Source of the DNA: Deinococcus aquiradiocola
GTDB lineage: Bacteria; Deinococcota; Deinococci; Deinococcales; Deinococcaceae
Assembly: GCF_014646915.1 (NCBI RefSeq)
Contig: NZ_BMOE01000002.1
Coordinates: forward strand, 844 to 64,843
DNA length: 64,000 nucleotides
Direction: 5' to 3'
This document shows, piece after piece, positions 9,287 to 18,929 of this stretch; position 1 is the stretch's first letter, and the number at the start of each line of letters is the position of its first letter. Position numbers and translations under genes: made by a program. Below the pieces are notes generated by a model, which was given only the letters and a program-made list of their open reading frames with translations, searched no databases and was not told the DNA's origin.

Positions 9287-10087
9287 ATGACCCAGTACTT
9301 CCACACCGTTCCGTCACGACCCGGCCTGAACGCACTGCAGGACGACGCCTGCGAACTGCTGAACTTCGCGAAACTGAACCTCGCGGCGGGCGAACGCGTG
9401 AGCGGCACCTCCGGCGACCGCGAACTGCTGCTCGTCGCGCTGAGCGGCCGCGCCACCGTGCAGGTGGGCGACCGGACCTTCGAGTGGGTGGGCGGACGCG
9501 CCAGCGTGTTCGCGGGCCTGCCGCACAGCGTGTACGTCCCGCGCGGGCACACGTGGACCGTCACCGCCCTCACCGATTTCCAGGCCGCCCTGCCGTCCGC
9601 GCCCAGCGACCTCGACACCGCCCCCTACGAGATCCGGCCCGAACAGGTGCACACCGGACAGTGGGGCACCCTGAACTACGCGCGGCACTTCCGCGAGATC
9701 CTCGTCGCGCCCAACGGTCTGCCTGCCAGTCGCCTGATCGTGGGCGAGACGATCACGCCCAGCGGACACTGGAGCACCTACCCCCCTCACCGGCACGAAC
9801 AGGACTCGGGCACCGAGAAACGCCACGAGGAGATGTACTACTTCCGGGTGAGCAGCAGGGAAGGCTGGGGCCTGACGCGCCACTACTCCCCCGAGCGCGG
9901 CTACGACGAGACGTACACCGTGCGCGACGACACGCTGCTGTCCATCCCGCACGGGTATCACACCTACACGGGCGCGCCCGGGTACAGCAGCTACTACCTG
10001 TGGTTCCTGGCGGGCGACGGGCGCACGCAGGGCGCGAGCCTCGACCCGGACGTCGGCTGGGTGCAGAAGACCGTGGGGATGATGTGA
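9287..10087 (+). CDS. KduI/IolB-superfamily uronate isomerase, IolB-like
   Basis: 266 residues, a bicupin of the KduI/IolB family. The metal-site segment SGHWSTYPPHRHEQD, then EEMYYF, then IPHGYHTYTGAPGYSSYYLWFLAG, follow the IolB (5-deoxy-glucuronate isomerase) pattern rather than KduI. No other inositol gene is present. The next gene, kduD, needs the product of a KduI reaction (5-keto-4-deoxyuronate to 2,5-diketo-3-deoxygluconate), so this protein probably supplies that step. AAGGA lies upstream of the start. The stop codon overlaps the GTG of kduD. Either naming (iolB or kduI) is possible until tested. Confidence 0.8.
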   Translation: MTQYFHTVPSRPGLNALQDDACELLNFAKLNLAAGERVSGTSGDRELLLVALSGRATVQVGDRTFEWVGGRASVFAGLPHSVYVPRGHTWTVTALTDFQAALPSAPSDLDTAPYEIRPEQVHTGQWGTLNYARHFREILVAPNGLPASRLIVGETITPSGHWSTYPPHRHEQDSGTEKRHEEMYYFRVSSREGWGLTRHYSPERGYDETYTVRDDTLLSIPHGYHTYTGAPGYSSYYLWFLAGDGRTQGASLDPDVGWVQKTVGMM

Positions 10088-10851
10088 CGCCCGGCCCCTT
10101 CGACCTGACCGGCAGGGTGGCCCTCGTCACGGGAGGCGGCAGCGGGATCGGACAGGCGCTCGCGGTGGCCCTCGCGCAGGCCGGGGCGGACGTGGCCATC
10201 ACCATGCACGCGAGCAGCGGCGCCCGGACCGGCGAGGAGGTGAGGGCGGCCGGACGACGCTTCTCGGAATGGCAGGTGGACCTCTCGCGGCTGGACGAGG
10301 CCGGAGCGGTCGACCTGATCGGCCGGACCGAAGCTGAACTGGGCCCGGTGGACATCCTCGTGAACAACGCGGGCATCATCCGCCGCGAGAACGCCGAAAC
10401 CCACCCGGACGAGGACTGGCTGGCCGTGACGGCCGTCAACCAGCACGCCACCTGGCGGCTGTGCCGCGCCGCCGGGACGCGCATGCTGACGCGCGGGCAC
10501 GGCAAGATCGTGAACGTCGCTTCCCTGCTGTCCTTCCAGGGCGGCGTCCGCGTGCCCGCGTACACGGCCAGCAAGCACGCCGTGGCGGGCCTCACCAAGG
10601 CCCTCGCGAACGAGTGGGCGGCACGCGGAGTGAACGTGAACGCCGTCGCGCCCGGCTACATCGACACGGCGAACACGGCCGCCCTGCGCGCCGACCCGGA
10701 ACGCAGCCGCGCCATCCTGGACCGCATTCCGGCCGGACGGTGGGGCACCGCCTCCGACCTCGCTCAGCCGGTCGTGTTCCTGGCGTCGCCCGCCAGCGAC
10801 TACGTGAACGGACACGTGCTGGTGGTGGACGGTGGCTGGCTCGCCCGCTGA
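10084..10851 (+). CDS. kduD: 2-dehydro-3-deoxy-D-gluconate 5-dehydrogenase (KduD)
   Basis: 255-residue short-chain dehydrogenase. The cofactor motif is TGGGSGIG near residue 15, the NNAG motif is at about 90, and the catalytic Ser/Tyr/Lys appear in NVASLLSFQGG and YTASKHA. The C-terminus VNGHVLVVDGGWLAR is typical of KduD. It reduces 2,5-diketo-3-deoxygluconate to 2-keto-3-deoxygluconate with NAD(P)H. The GTG start lies in a 4-bp GTGA overlap with the preceding stop, so translation is probably coupled. It overlaps the aldolase gene by 20 bp. The family is certain; the substrate comes from the operon. Confidence 0.87.
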   Translation: MTPGPFDLTGRVALVTGGGSGIGQALAVALAQAGADVAITMHASSGARTGEEVRAAGRRFSEWQVDLSRLDEAGAVDLIGRTEAELGPVDILVNNAGIIRRENAETHPDEDWLAVTAVNQHATWRLCRAAGTRMLTRGHGKIVNVASLLSFQGGVRVPAYTASKHAVAGLTKALANEWAARGVNVNAVAPGYIDTANTAALRADPERSRAILDRIPAGRWGTASDLAQPVVFLASPASDYVNGHVLVVDGGWLAR

Positions 10852-11530
10852 CCCGGACGGCATCGCCGGCGTGCTGCGCGCCTGCGGCGTGGTCGGCGTG
10901 CTGCGCGCCCCCACGGCAGACTCGGCCGTCCAGGCGGCGCTCGCGTCGGTGCGTGGCGGCCTGAGCGCCATCGAGCTGACGTTCACCACGCCCGGCGTGA
11001 CGGACGCGCTGCGCGAACTGCGGGCCGCGCTTCCCGCGCACGTCACGCTCGGGGCGGGCACCGTCATGACCGGCGTGCAGGCGACCTCGGCGATCACGGC
11101 GGGCGCGACCTTCCTCATCAGTCCGCACCTGGGAGAGGACGTGCTCGCCGTGGCCCGCGAGGCGGGCGTCCCGTACCTGCCGGGCGTCCTGACGCCCAGC
11201 GAGATCGTGCAGGCCGTACGGCTCGGCGCGCGGACCGTGAAGCTCTTTCCGGCGGGCACGGCAGGCGGTCCGGCGTACCTGCGCGACCTGCTCGGCCCGC
11301 TGCCGGACCTGCAGGTGATGGTGACGGGAGGCATTCCGCCGCGCGAGGTGGGCGCCTACCTCGCGGCGGGCGCGCTCGCGGCGGGCCTGGGAAGCAACCT
11401 GTACCCCAGGGCCGCCATGAACGGCGGCGACTGGGAAGGCGTCGAGACCGCCACCCGCACTGCCCTGCAGGAGGCGGGCGTCGCCTTGACAGGCCACCGA
11501 GGCGTGGCCGCGACCGGAGCGCGCGCGTGA
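10832..11530 (+). CDS. eda: 2-keto-3-deoxy-6-phosphogluconate aldolase
   Basis: 232-residue class I aldolase of the KDPG/KHG family. Active-site signatures are GVLRA near 22, IELTFTTPG near 47 (Glu), and the Schiff-base lysine in TVKLFPAG near 131-138. The phosphate-binding glycines are in VTGGIPPREV. It splits KDPG to pyruvate and glyceraldehyde 3-phosphate, the last step of the pathway here. The GTG start at 10832 lies inside the end of kduD and the 3' end overlaps kdgK by 4 bp, so it is embedded in the coupled block. Confidence 0.9.
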   Translation: MAGSPADPDGIAGVLRACGVVGVLRAPTADSAVQAALASVRGGLSAIELTFTTPGVTDALRELRAALPAHVTLGAGTVMTGVQATSAITAGATFLISPHLGEDVLAVAREAGVPYLPGVLTPSEIVQAVRLGARTVKLFPAGTAGGPAYLRDLLGPLPDLQVMVTGGIPPREVGAYLAAGALAAGLGSNLYPRAAMNGGDWEGVETATRTALQEAGVALTGHRGVAATGARA

Positions 11531-12471
11531 CCCTGCCGCTGCCCGGACCGCGCCCGCTGGACCTGACGGGCCTCGGGGAAGGGATGGTCGAGCTGCGCGC
11601 CGACCAGCCGCTCGGCGAGGCCCCGCACCTGACCCGGGCAAGCGGCGGTGACGTCCTGAACGCCCTCGTCAGTGCAGCAAGACTGGGAAGCCGCTGCGCG
11701 TTCATCACACACGTCGGCGACGACCCCTTCGGGGCGGCCCTGCGGCGCTCGTGGCAGGACGAGGGCCTCGACCTGACGCACGCGCCGCTCGTGCAAGGAG
11801 AGAACGGCGTGTACTTCATCAGCCTCCTGCCCGGCGGGGAACGAGAATTCACGTACCGCCGCGCCGGGAGTGCCGCCAGCCGGATCGCGCCTCAGGACGT
11901 GCACGAGGACGCCGTGGCCTCCAGCCGCGCCGTGCTGCTGTCCGGCATCACCCAGGCGATCAGCACCAGTGCCCAGGCCGCCACGCTGCACGCCGCCCGA
12001 CTCGCCCGCAGGCACGGCACGCTCATCGCGCTGGACCCCAACTACCGCCCGGCCCTGTGGGCCGAACGCGGCGGGCTGAACGCCGCCCGCGCCGCACTCC
12101 ACGACCTGCTCCCCTTCACTGACCTGCTGCTCCCATCCTTCCCGGCCGACACGGCCCTGCTCGGCCAGCCCACACCCTGCGCGGCAGACGCCGCCCGCGC
12201 CTTCGCGGCGCTCGTCCCGCACGTCGCCCTGAAGGCCGGGGCAAACGGTGCCTGGCTGTCCGACGTGGGCCGCGTCCCTGCCGCGCCCGTGCCGGACGTC
12301 CTGGACACCACCGGTGCCGGGGACGCCTGGAACGGTGCGTACCTGCACGCCGTCCTGCACGGCGCGCACGAAGCAGACGCGGCCAGGCGGGCACACGCGG
12401 TCGCCGCGCACGCCATCCGTCACCGCGGCGCCATCCCTCCCCGCCTTCACCCCCCGGAGATTCCCGCATGA
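11527..12471 (+). CDS. kdgK: 2-dehydro-3-deoxygluconokinase (PfkB family)
   Basis: 314-residue ribokinase-like sugar kinase. The N-terminal motif is GEGMVEL. The substrate-side GGDVLNALVSAARLG is near residue 39, and the ATP-site/catalytic base motif DTTGAGDAWNGAYLHAV is near 258. It phosphorylates KDG to KDPG, feeding the aldolase encoded directly upstream. The GTG start is in a GTGA overlap with the aldolase stop, and the gene overlaps kdgF by ATGA. Substrate assignment follows from this placement. Confidence 0.88.
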   Translation: MTLPLPGPRPLDLTGLGEGMVELRADQPLGEAPHLTRASGGDVLNALVSAARLGSRCAFITHVGDDPFGAALRRSWQDEGLDLTHAPLVQGENGVYFISLLPGGEREFTYRRAGSAASRIAPQDVHEDAVASSRAVLLSGITQAISTSAQAATLHAARLARRHGTLIALDPNYRPALWAERGGLNAARAALHDLLPFTDLLLPSFPADTALLGQPTPCAADAARAFAALVPHVALKAGANGAWLSDVGRVPAAPVPDVLDTTGAGDAWNGAYLHAVLHGAHEADAARRAHAVAAHAIRHRGAIPPRLHPPEIPA

Positions 12472-12818
12472 CTGACACCTCTCCCGCTCCGCCCCTTACC
12501 CTGGGCGCCGACTGGACTCCCGCCGAGCCGGGCGTGACCCGCAGACTCGTCGCGCGCGGGCAGCAGCTCATGGCCATGCAGGTGCGGTTCGAGCAGGGCG
12601 CGCGGGGCTCCCGGCACACCCACCCGCACGAGCAGCTCACCCTGATCCTGACCGGTTCCTTCCGGTTCGTGCTGGGCGACACGCCTCACGTCCTGCACGC
12701 CGGGGACAGCCTTGCCATCCCTGGTGGGACCGAACACGAAGCGCTCGCTCTGGCGGCCGGAGAGCTGCTCGACATGTTCACGCCGGTCCGCGAGGACCTC
12801 GTCGGGCCGCCCGACTGA
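12468..12818 (+). CDS. kdgF: KdgF-type cupin, unsaturated uronate ring-opening enzyme
   Basis: 116-residue single-domain cupin. The metal motif is HTHPHEQLTLILTGSFRF (His near 47 and 49, Gln 52), the second motif is PGGTEHEALAL, and the KdgF-like ending is LLDMFTPVREDLVG. KdgF proteins convert 4,5-unsaturated galacturonate into the linear ketouronate used by the isomerase, which matches the lyase gene downstream. The ATG lies in an ATGA overlap with kdgK. Length and motifs fit the family well. Confidence 0.85.
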   Translation: MTDTSPAPPLTLGADWTPAEPGVTRRLVARGQQLMAMQVRFEQGARGSRHTHPHEQLTLILTGSFRFVLGDTPHVLHAGDSLAIPGGTEHEALALAAGELLDMFTPVREDLVGPPD

Positions 12819-12906
12819 ACCCGCTTCCCGTTCCCCTGCGCCGACCCGGGCCGACCCGGCGCGCAGGACAGGTCCATTCCACCGCCCCCTCCCCGGACGC
12901 GCGCCG

Positions 12907-14091
12907 ATGCCCACGTCCGGGCGACCCCCCGTGAGCGAACCCGTGCCCAAAGGCCAGCTGATCCCCCTGACGCCCCACACCTCCCACGACCCGGTCACGG
13001 GCGCGCGCGTGACGCGCCTCACCCCGCCGGACGTCACCTGTCACCGCAATTACTTCTATCAGCGCTGCTTCACCTCGGACGGTCGGCACCTGCTGTTCGG
13101 CGGACGTTTCGACGGGCACTGGAACCTGTACCTCCTCGACCTGTACGTATCGCAGGCGCGGCAGCTGACCGAAGGGGAGGGTGACAACACCTTCGGGTGC
13201 TTCCTCAGTCCCGACGACCAGTCCGCGTACTACGTGAAGGGCGGGCGGGAACTGCGGTGCGTGGACCTCGCCACGCTGCAAGAACGCGTCGTGTACACCG
13301 TACCGCCTGGCAGGCGCGGGTACGGCACCTGGGTCGCGAACAGCGGCTGCACCCGCATGGTCGCCATCGAGGTGGTGGAGGGTGACCTGCTCCCACTGGA
13401 CGACTGGGCCGGGTTCCGCGCCACCTTTCATCGCCGCCCGCGCTGTCGACTGATCGTGATCGACCTGCAGACCGGACAGGCGCAGGTGATCCGCGAGGAG
13501 TCCCGCTGGCTCGGGCACCCCATGTACCGCCCGCACCACGACGCGACCGTCGCGTACTGCCACGAGGGACCGCACGATCTGGTGCGGGAGCGCATGTGGC
13601 TGATCGACGAGGACGGCCGACACGCGCGGCCCGTGAGGACGCAGGCCGACGGGGAGTCCTGCACGCACGAGTTCTGGGTCCCGGACGGGTCCCGCCTGAT
13701 CTACGTGCTGTACCGGGAGGGTTCACGCGACCGGTGGATCTGCGCGGCCGAGCCCGACACCCTCCACAACGAGACGCTGATGACCATGCCACCCTGCTCT
13801 CACCTGATGAGCAACCACGACGGCACACTGCTGGTCGGGGACGGCAGCGGCCCTCCCGAGGACGTCGCCAACGCCGAAGCACACCGATTTGAGCCGGACA
13901 CGAACCTGTACCTCTTCGACCTGAACGCCCGCACCTGCCGTCCACTGGCTGGGCACCACTCGAGCTGGCGGGTGCATCTCGGCAGCCGACAGGTGACGCA
14001 CCCGCACCCGTCGTTCACACCGGACGAACGGCAGGTCCTGTTCACCAGCGACATGCACGGCGAACCCGCCCTGTACCTCGTGGACCTCTGA
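12907..14091 (+). CDS. ogl: Oligogalacturonate lyase (PL22)
   Basis: A seven-bladed propeller lyase of the pectate_lyase22 family, cutting oligogalacturonides into unsaturated monomers in the cytoplasm. Catalytic and metal residues are in place: His254 (CTHEFW), His299 (SHLMSN), Gln362, His365 and His367 (QVTHPH). Their spacing matches my recollection of the characterised Yersinia enzyme (H242, H287, Q350, H353, H355). The start is uncertain: ATG 12907 has no clear ribosome site; GTG 12931 or GTG 12943 (VPKGQLIPLTP) agree better with family N-termini. It is the last gene of the operon, 88 bp after kdgF. Confidence 0.9.
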   Translation: MPTSGRPPVSEPVPKGQLIPLTPHTSHDPVTGARVTRLTPPDVTCHRNYFYQRCFTSDGRHLLFGGRFDGHWNLYLLDLYVSQARQLTEGEGDNTFGCFLSPDDQSAYYVKGGRELRCVDLATLQERVVYTVPPGRRGYGTWVANSGCTRMVAIEVVEGDLLPLDDWAGFRATFHRRPRCRLIVIDLQTGQAQVIREESRWLGHPMYRPHHDATVAYCHEGPHDLVRERMWLIDEDGRHARPVRTQADGESCTHEFWVPDGSRLIYVLYREGSRDRWICAAEPDTLHNETLMTMPPCSHLMSNHDGTLLVGDGSGPPEDVANAEAHRFEPDTNLYLFDLNARTCRPLAGHHSSWRVHLGSRQVTHPHPSFTPDERQVLFTSDMHGEPALYLVDL

Positions 14092-14180
14092 TCCGGGACG
14101 GCACACCCCCCGTCCCGACAGACAGAGCAGAGCGGCGGAGGCGGCGATGCAGCGAGGCCACCACCCGAGGTTCTCGAACC

Positions 14181-14195
14181 ATCCAAACCTTGGAT
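14181..14195. repeat. Inverted repeat ATCCAA-ACC-TTGGAT
   Basis: A 15-bp perfect inverted repeat with a 3-bp centre. It lies in the convergent gap between ogl and the lipid kinase and matches the core of the site at 14267-14283. Confidence 0.6.
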
Positions 14196-14266
14196 AACCA
14201 GGACATGGCCCGAGTCCGGCGGCCGTCAGGACCCACGCCACCCCTCACCCGGACCGCCCACGAGGC

Positions 14267-14283
14267 TATCCAAACCTTGGATA
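14267..14283. repeat. Inverted repeat TATCCAA-ACC-TTGGATA
   Basis: A 17-bp perfect inverted repeat, second copy in the 360-bp gap 14092-14451. No gene is seen in that gap. There is no T-run after either site, so a classical terminator is not supported. Confidence 0.65.
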
Positions 14284-14451
14284 ACGGGTGTCGACCCAGG
14301 CCAGGCGCCAGACGTCTCGTCGAGCAGCAAAGCGCCAGCACGCACGATGGACACTCAGCCAGCCGGAAGCGCGTGATAGAGACGAGAGCCGCCCGCGTCA
14401 CCACGAGGGCGGCGCGGGCGGCAGGACGTCCGGGGCAGACTCCCGTGAGAT

Positions 14452-15390
14452 TCAGGTCGTCAGGTCCGTCATGGTGGTGGCCGTGATGTAGCGTACGGCT
14501 CCTGGCAGGACCTTCGCGCGGAATTCCTGCACCTCGCCGTCCAGCGTCTCCCCGTCGTACTGCGCAGGCAGTGGTTTGCTGGCGCGGACCGTGACCTCGC
14601 ACGCCTCGTAGCGCTCCAGGTTGCTTCCGAGGTCCGGGTCGCCCAGGTTCAGCTTCGCCCGAACACTGCCGATCAGGGTCGGCAGCAGGCTCGCGAGGTT
14701 GCCGCCCTTCAGCACGATGACCGTCAGCTTGCCGTCCGCAGGGCTGACGTCACCGGTGATCGGGACGCGGAAGTTCGCGAGTCCGAAGTTCGCGACCATC
14801 ACGCCCATCCCCTCCACGGTGCGCGTCTCGCCGTCCAGCGTGAGCGTGAACTCCGCCTGCTCGGGGTTGATCTGCTTCAGTGCACTGATAAGGTACGCGC
14901 CGACCCCGAATCGGCCCTTGGCCTCCTCGCTGTCGCGGATCATGGCCGCGTCCACCCCGAGGCCTGCCAGCATCGCGAAGCCCTTCGTGTCGTCCTGAAT
15001 GTTCAGCTCGGCCAGGTCGAGCGTCAGGGTGCGGCCGGACAGGAAGAGGTCTGCCAGTTCGCGGGGGGTGTCGGGCAGGTCGAGGTTCTGAGCGATGAGG
15101 TTCGCGGTTCCGGCCGGATAGGCGAGGTACGGCTTGCCGAATGAGCGGGCCGCGTACGCGAGACTGCTGACCGTCCCGTCACCACCTGCACCCACCAGCG
15201 CATCGAAGCCCTCCAGGCCTTGGACATACCCGTCAGGCGTGCCTTCCGCCGTCGTTTCGCGCATCTCGACACGGACGCCCGCGTCCCGGAGGTGCTGCGC
15301 GAAGTCCTCCACGCCGCTGTCCCCCTGACCGCTCTTGGGGTTGAAGACGATCAGGGCACTCTGGAATGGACTGGACGTGTCGGGGCTCAT
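14452..15390 (-). CDS. Diacylglycerol kinase-like lipid kinase (YegS/BmrU type)
   Basis: 312 residues with the DAGK catalytic domain: ALIVFNPKSGQG near residue 12, the nucleotide-binding GAGGDGTVSSLAYA near 70, and YPAGTANLIAQNL near 95. The C-terminal half is a beta sandwich ending in EVQEFRAKVLPGAVRYI. The family phosphorylates diacylglycerol or related lipids at the cytoplasmic membrane face. It is monocistronic and convergent with ogl. The lipid substrate cannot be told from sequence. Confidence 0.88.
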   Translation of the reverse strand: MSPDTSSPFQSALIVFNPKSGQGDSGVEDFAQHLRDAGVRVEMRETTAEGTPDGYVQGLEGFDALVGAGGDGTVSSLAYAARSFGKPYLAYPAGTANLIAQNLDLPDTPRELADLFLSGRTLTLDLAELNIQDDTKGFAMLAGLGVDAAMIRDSEEAKGRFGVGAYLISALKQINPEQAEFTLTLDGETRTVEGMGVMVANFGLANFRVPITGDVSPADGKLTVIVLKGGNLASLLPTLIGSVRAKLNLGDPDLGSNLERYEACEVTVRASKPLPAQYDGETLDGEVQEFRAKVLPGAVRYITATTMTDLTT

Positions 15391-15570
15391 ACGATCAAGT
15401 ACAGCACGGGCGTCAGGGGTGCCCCTTATGGAAGAGTTGAGGATCGGTGGATATCAGGTCCGCGCCGGCCCTTCAGCATCCCCGTCCGGGTCAGTCTGTC
15501 TCTCCTGCCAGCAGGACGTTGAGGAGACTGGGGGCAGGCATTCATCTTCGTGGCGGGCGGGTCGGGGAGA

Positions 15571-16038
15571 ATGACGGGCGTGAACCGACTTCCTGCCGCA
15601 CTGCTGCTCTGCCTGACCACCTCCGTCTTCGCTGGCGGGAACGACGCGTCGCCTGACGCGTTCGAACTCACGCTCACCCGGGAATCCTGCTTCGGGACGT
15701 GCCCCATGTACACCGTCCACGTGAACGGCAACGGTGCCGTCGACTGGAACGGTGAACGCTGGGTCAAGGTGACCGGGCCGCTGAAGGCCAGCGTGGGTCA
15801 GGGGAATCTGGTGCGCCTGCGTCAGGCGGTGCAGGCCAGCAACTTCTTCTCGCTGCGGGACGAGTACCTCGCCATGTCAGTGAGCGATCTGCCGTACGCG
15901 AGCGTCGAGGTCCGGCAGGGAGCGCGCCGCAAGAAGATCCGCTACTACCTCGGAGATCCGGGTGTTCCGTCCGCCCTGCTGAACCTCGCGAAAACCGCGG
16001 ACCGCGAGCTGGGCACGGCCACCTGGATCGGCCGCTAG
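15571..16038 (+). CDS. Secreted DUF6438-family protein
   Basis: 155 residues; ATG at 15571 follows GGGGAGA. The signal peptide ends near VFA-GG (residue 22). The mature part carries the DUF6438 signature: LTLTRESCFGTCPMYTVHVNG with two cysteines (CFGTC), then WVKVTG, and LSVxDLPYASVEV-like strands. Function is unknown for the family; the paired cysteines could form a disulfide or bind a ligand. It stands alone between the lipid kinase and ABC-F genes. Confidence 0.75.
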   Translation: MTGVNRLPAALLLCLTTSVFAGGNDASPDAFELTLTRESCFGTCPMYTVHVNGNGAVDWNGERWVKVTGPLKASVGQGNLVRLRQAVQASNFFSLRDEYLAMSVSDLPYASVEVRQGARRKKIRYYLGDPGVPSALLNLAKTADRELGTATWIGR

Positions 16039-16086
16039 CGCCGGTTCTTCCGTCTCCGACCGACCTGAACCCGCTCCTGTGGATGG

Positions 16087-17685
<1,599 letters not shown>

Positions 17686-17697
17686 CCTGACCTCCAA

Positions 17698-18017
17698 AGG
17701 AATGAGTGGCCCGGCAGCTGCGGGCCTGGACTCGGAACGGCTCCTTCAGGGGGTGAAACGGGTCAAGTCGGTGCGTCCTTTGAATGGGCTTCGGGCGGAC
17801 GCCGAGCCGCTGAACGGTGATGGCCGGATCGTCACCGGCAGCGTAGCGCGGGACGGCCACGGACGCATCCGTCATCTGGCGGAGCCGTCCCGGATGGTCA
17901 TTTCGCCGTGGGCCGTCGGCGCCCGCGGCAGGCTGGCCGCGGGATTGCCAAGAGGGCGCGCGTCCCTGACGCTGGGACAGGATTCCAGACCTGCCCACCC
18001 CTCCTGAGGAAAACGGT
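17698..18017. other. Divergent intergenic region (320 bp)
   Basis: This region separates the ABC-F gene (minus) and the AIM24 gene (plus) and must hold both promoters. I see no clear -35/-10 pair, terminator or operator in it; the small frames crossing it do not look coding. Confidence 0.5.
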
Positions 18018-18709
18018 GTGGCCCGCAGTGGACTGCGCTCCCGGATCGTCGGCAAGGTGCAGCCCACCGTGCTGCTCGACCTGAACGCACAGCATGGCGT
18101 CTTCACGGACGCCGGAGGATGGTCGTGGATGACGCCGACCGTGACCATGACCACGAACATGCAGGGGGACTGCTGGGCGGCCTGAGCCGGGCCTTCGGTG
18201 GCGGCACCGCCTTCCTGATTCACCTCAGCACGGCGTCACAGGGACAGGCTGCCTTCTGCGCCGACGTTCCGGGCAAAGTCGTGCCCCTGGGACTCGAGGC
18301 GGGGGAGAGCATCGTCACCCACAAGCACGCGTTTCTGTGCGCGGAGTCGAGTGTGCAGCTGGCCGTGACCTTCACACGCCGTCTGAGGGCAGGGCAGGTC
18401 GGTGGAGACGGGTTCGTGCGGCAGAAACTCACCGGACCGGGCATGGCCTTCGTCGAGATGGACGGCGACGCGATCGAGTACCACCTGAAGGCCGGCGAGC
18501 AGATGCTGGTCGAACCGGGGCCCGTCGCCATGTTCGACCCCGGCGTCGACTTCGCCACCCGGCGGATGAAGGGGATACGCCATCTGCTGTTCAGCGGTGA
18601 GAGCCTGTTTTTCGCCCGCCTCACCGGCCCGGGCCGCGTCTGGCTGAACTCCGTGACTGTCACCAAGGTGGTGCACCGTGTCGGGGAATACCTGCCCGGC
18701 AAGGGATGA
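18018..18709 (+). pseudogene. AIM24/TIGR00266-family protein, split by a frameshift
   Basis: Two adjacent frames encode one AIM24 protein. Frame one (GTG 18018, after TGAGGA) reads SRIVGKVQPTVLLDLN, then GGWSWMTPTVTMTTNMQG, and stops at TGA 18183-18185. Frame two (from about 18161 to 18709) continues GGLLGGLSRAFGGGTAFLIH, ending LTGPGRVWLNSVTVTKVVHRVGEYL. The shift falls at a run of five G (18164-18168); one extra G would restore a protein of about 230 residues. It may be a real mutation, a sequencing or assembly error, or slippage. AIM24 proteins form a beta-rich trimer of unknown bacterial role. Confidence 0.8.
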
Positions 18710-18768
18710 AGGAACGGTCGGTCACGACCGACATCAGCTTCCCCGTCCAAGTACCGAGCTGTTCGGGT

Positions 18769-18785
18769 TATCCAGGGGTTGGATA
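18769..18785. repeat. Inverted repeat TATCCA-GGGGT-TGGATA
   Basis: A 17-bp inverted repeat with 6-bp arms and a 5-bp centre, first of three in the convergent gap 18710-18929. It has the same arms as the two sites near 14.2 kb. Confidence 0.65.
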
Positions 18786-18797
18786 GTGCGGTGAACA

Positions 18798-18814
18798 ATC
18801 CAGGGCTGCTGGAT
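18798..18814. repeat. Inverted repeat ATCCAG-GGCTG-CTGGAT
   Basis: A 17-bp inverted repeat, a variant of the same family, 12 bp after the previous one. Confidence 0.55.
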
Positions 18815-18822
18815 CTGTGGAG

Positions 18823-18847
18823 GACGTATCCAAGGTCTGGATACGTC
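18823..18847. repeat. Inverted repeat GACGTATCCA-AGGTC-TGGATACGTC
   Basis: The longest member: 25 bp with perfect 10-bp arms around a 5-bp centre (arms 18823-18832 and 18838-18847). It lies 8 bp after the preceding site. No T-run follows on either strand. Confidence 0.7.
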
Positions 18848-18929
18848 GGATTCCGCCCCACGCCCGTTCCCACCTGGACAGGGCAAACCCGCCGTCTGCG
18901 CAACGGCGGGTTCCGGTCGGCGCTCCCGT

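Noticed and set aside
14181..14283. TATCCAA/TTGGATA repeats as extra LacI operators of the pectin operon
   Set aside because: The arms differ from TTGGGT/ACCCAA at 4591, and related sites occur at 18.8 kb next to unrelated genes.
18119..18709. A complete stand-alone gene starting at 18119
   Set aside because: Its first 15 residues (DDADRDHDHEHAG) are out of frame; the true N-terminal AIM24 sequence is in the neighbouring frame, so the gene is frameshifted rather than short.
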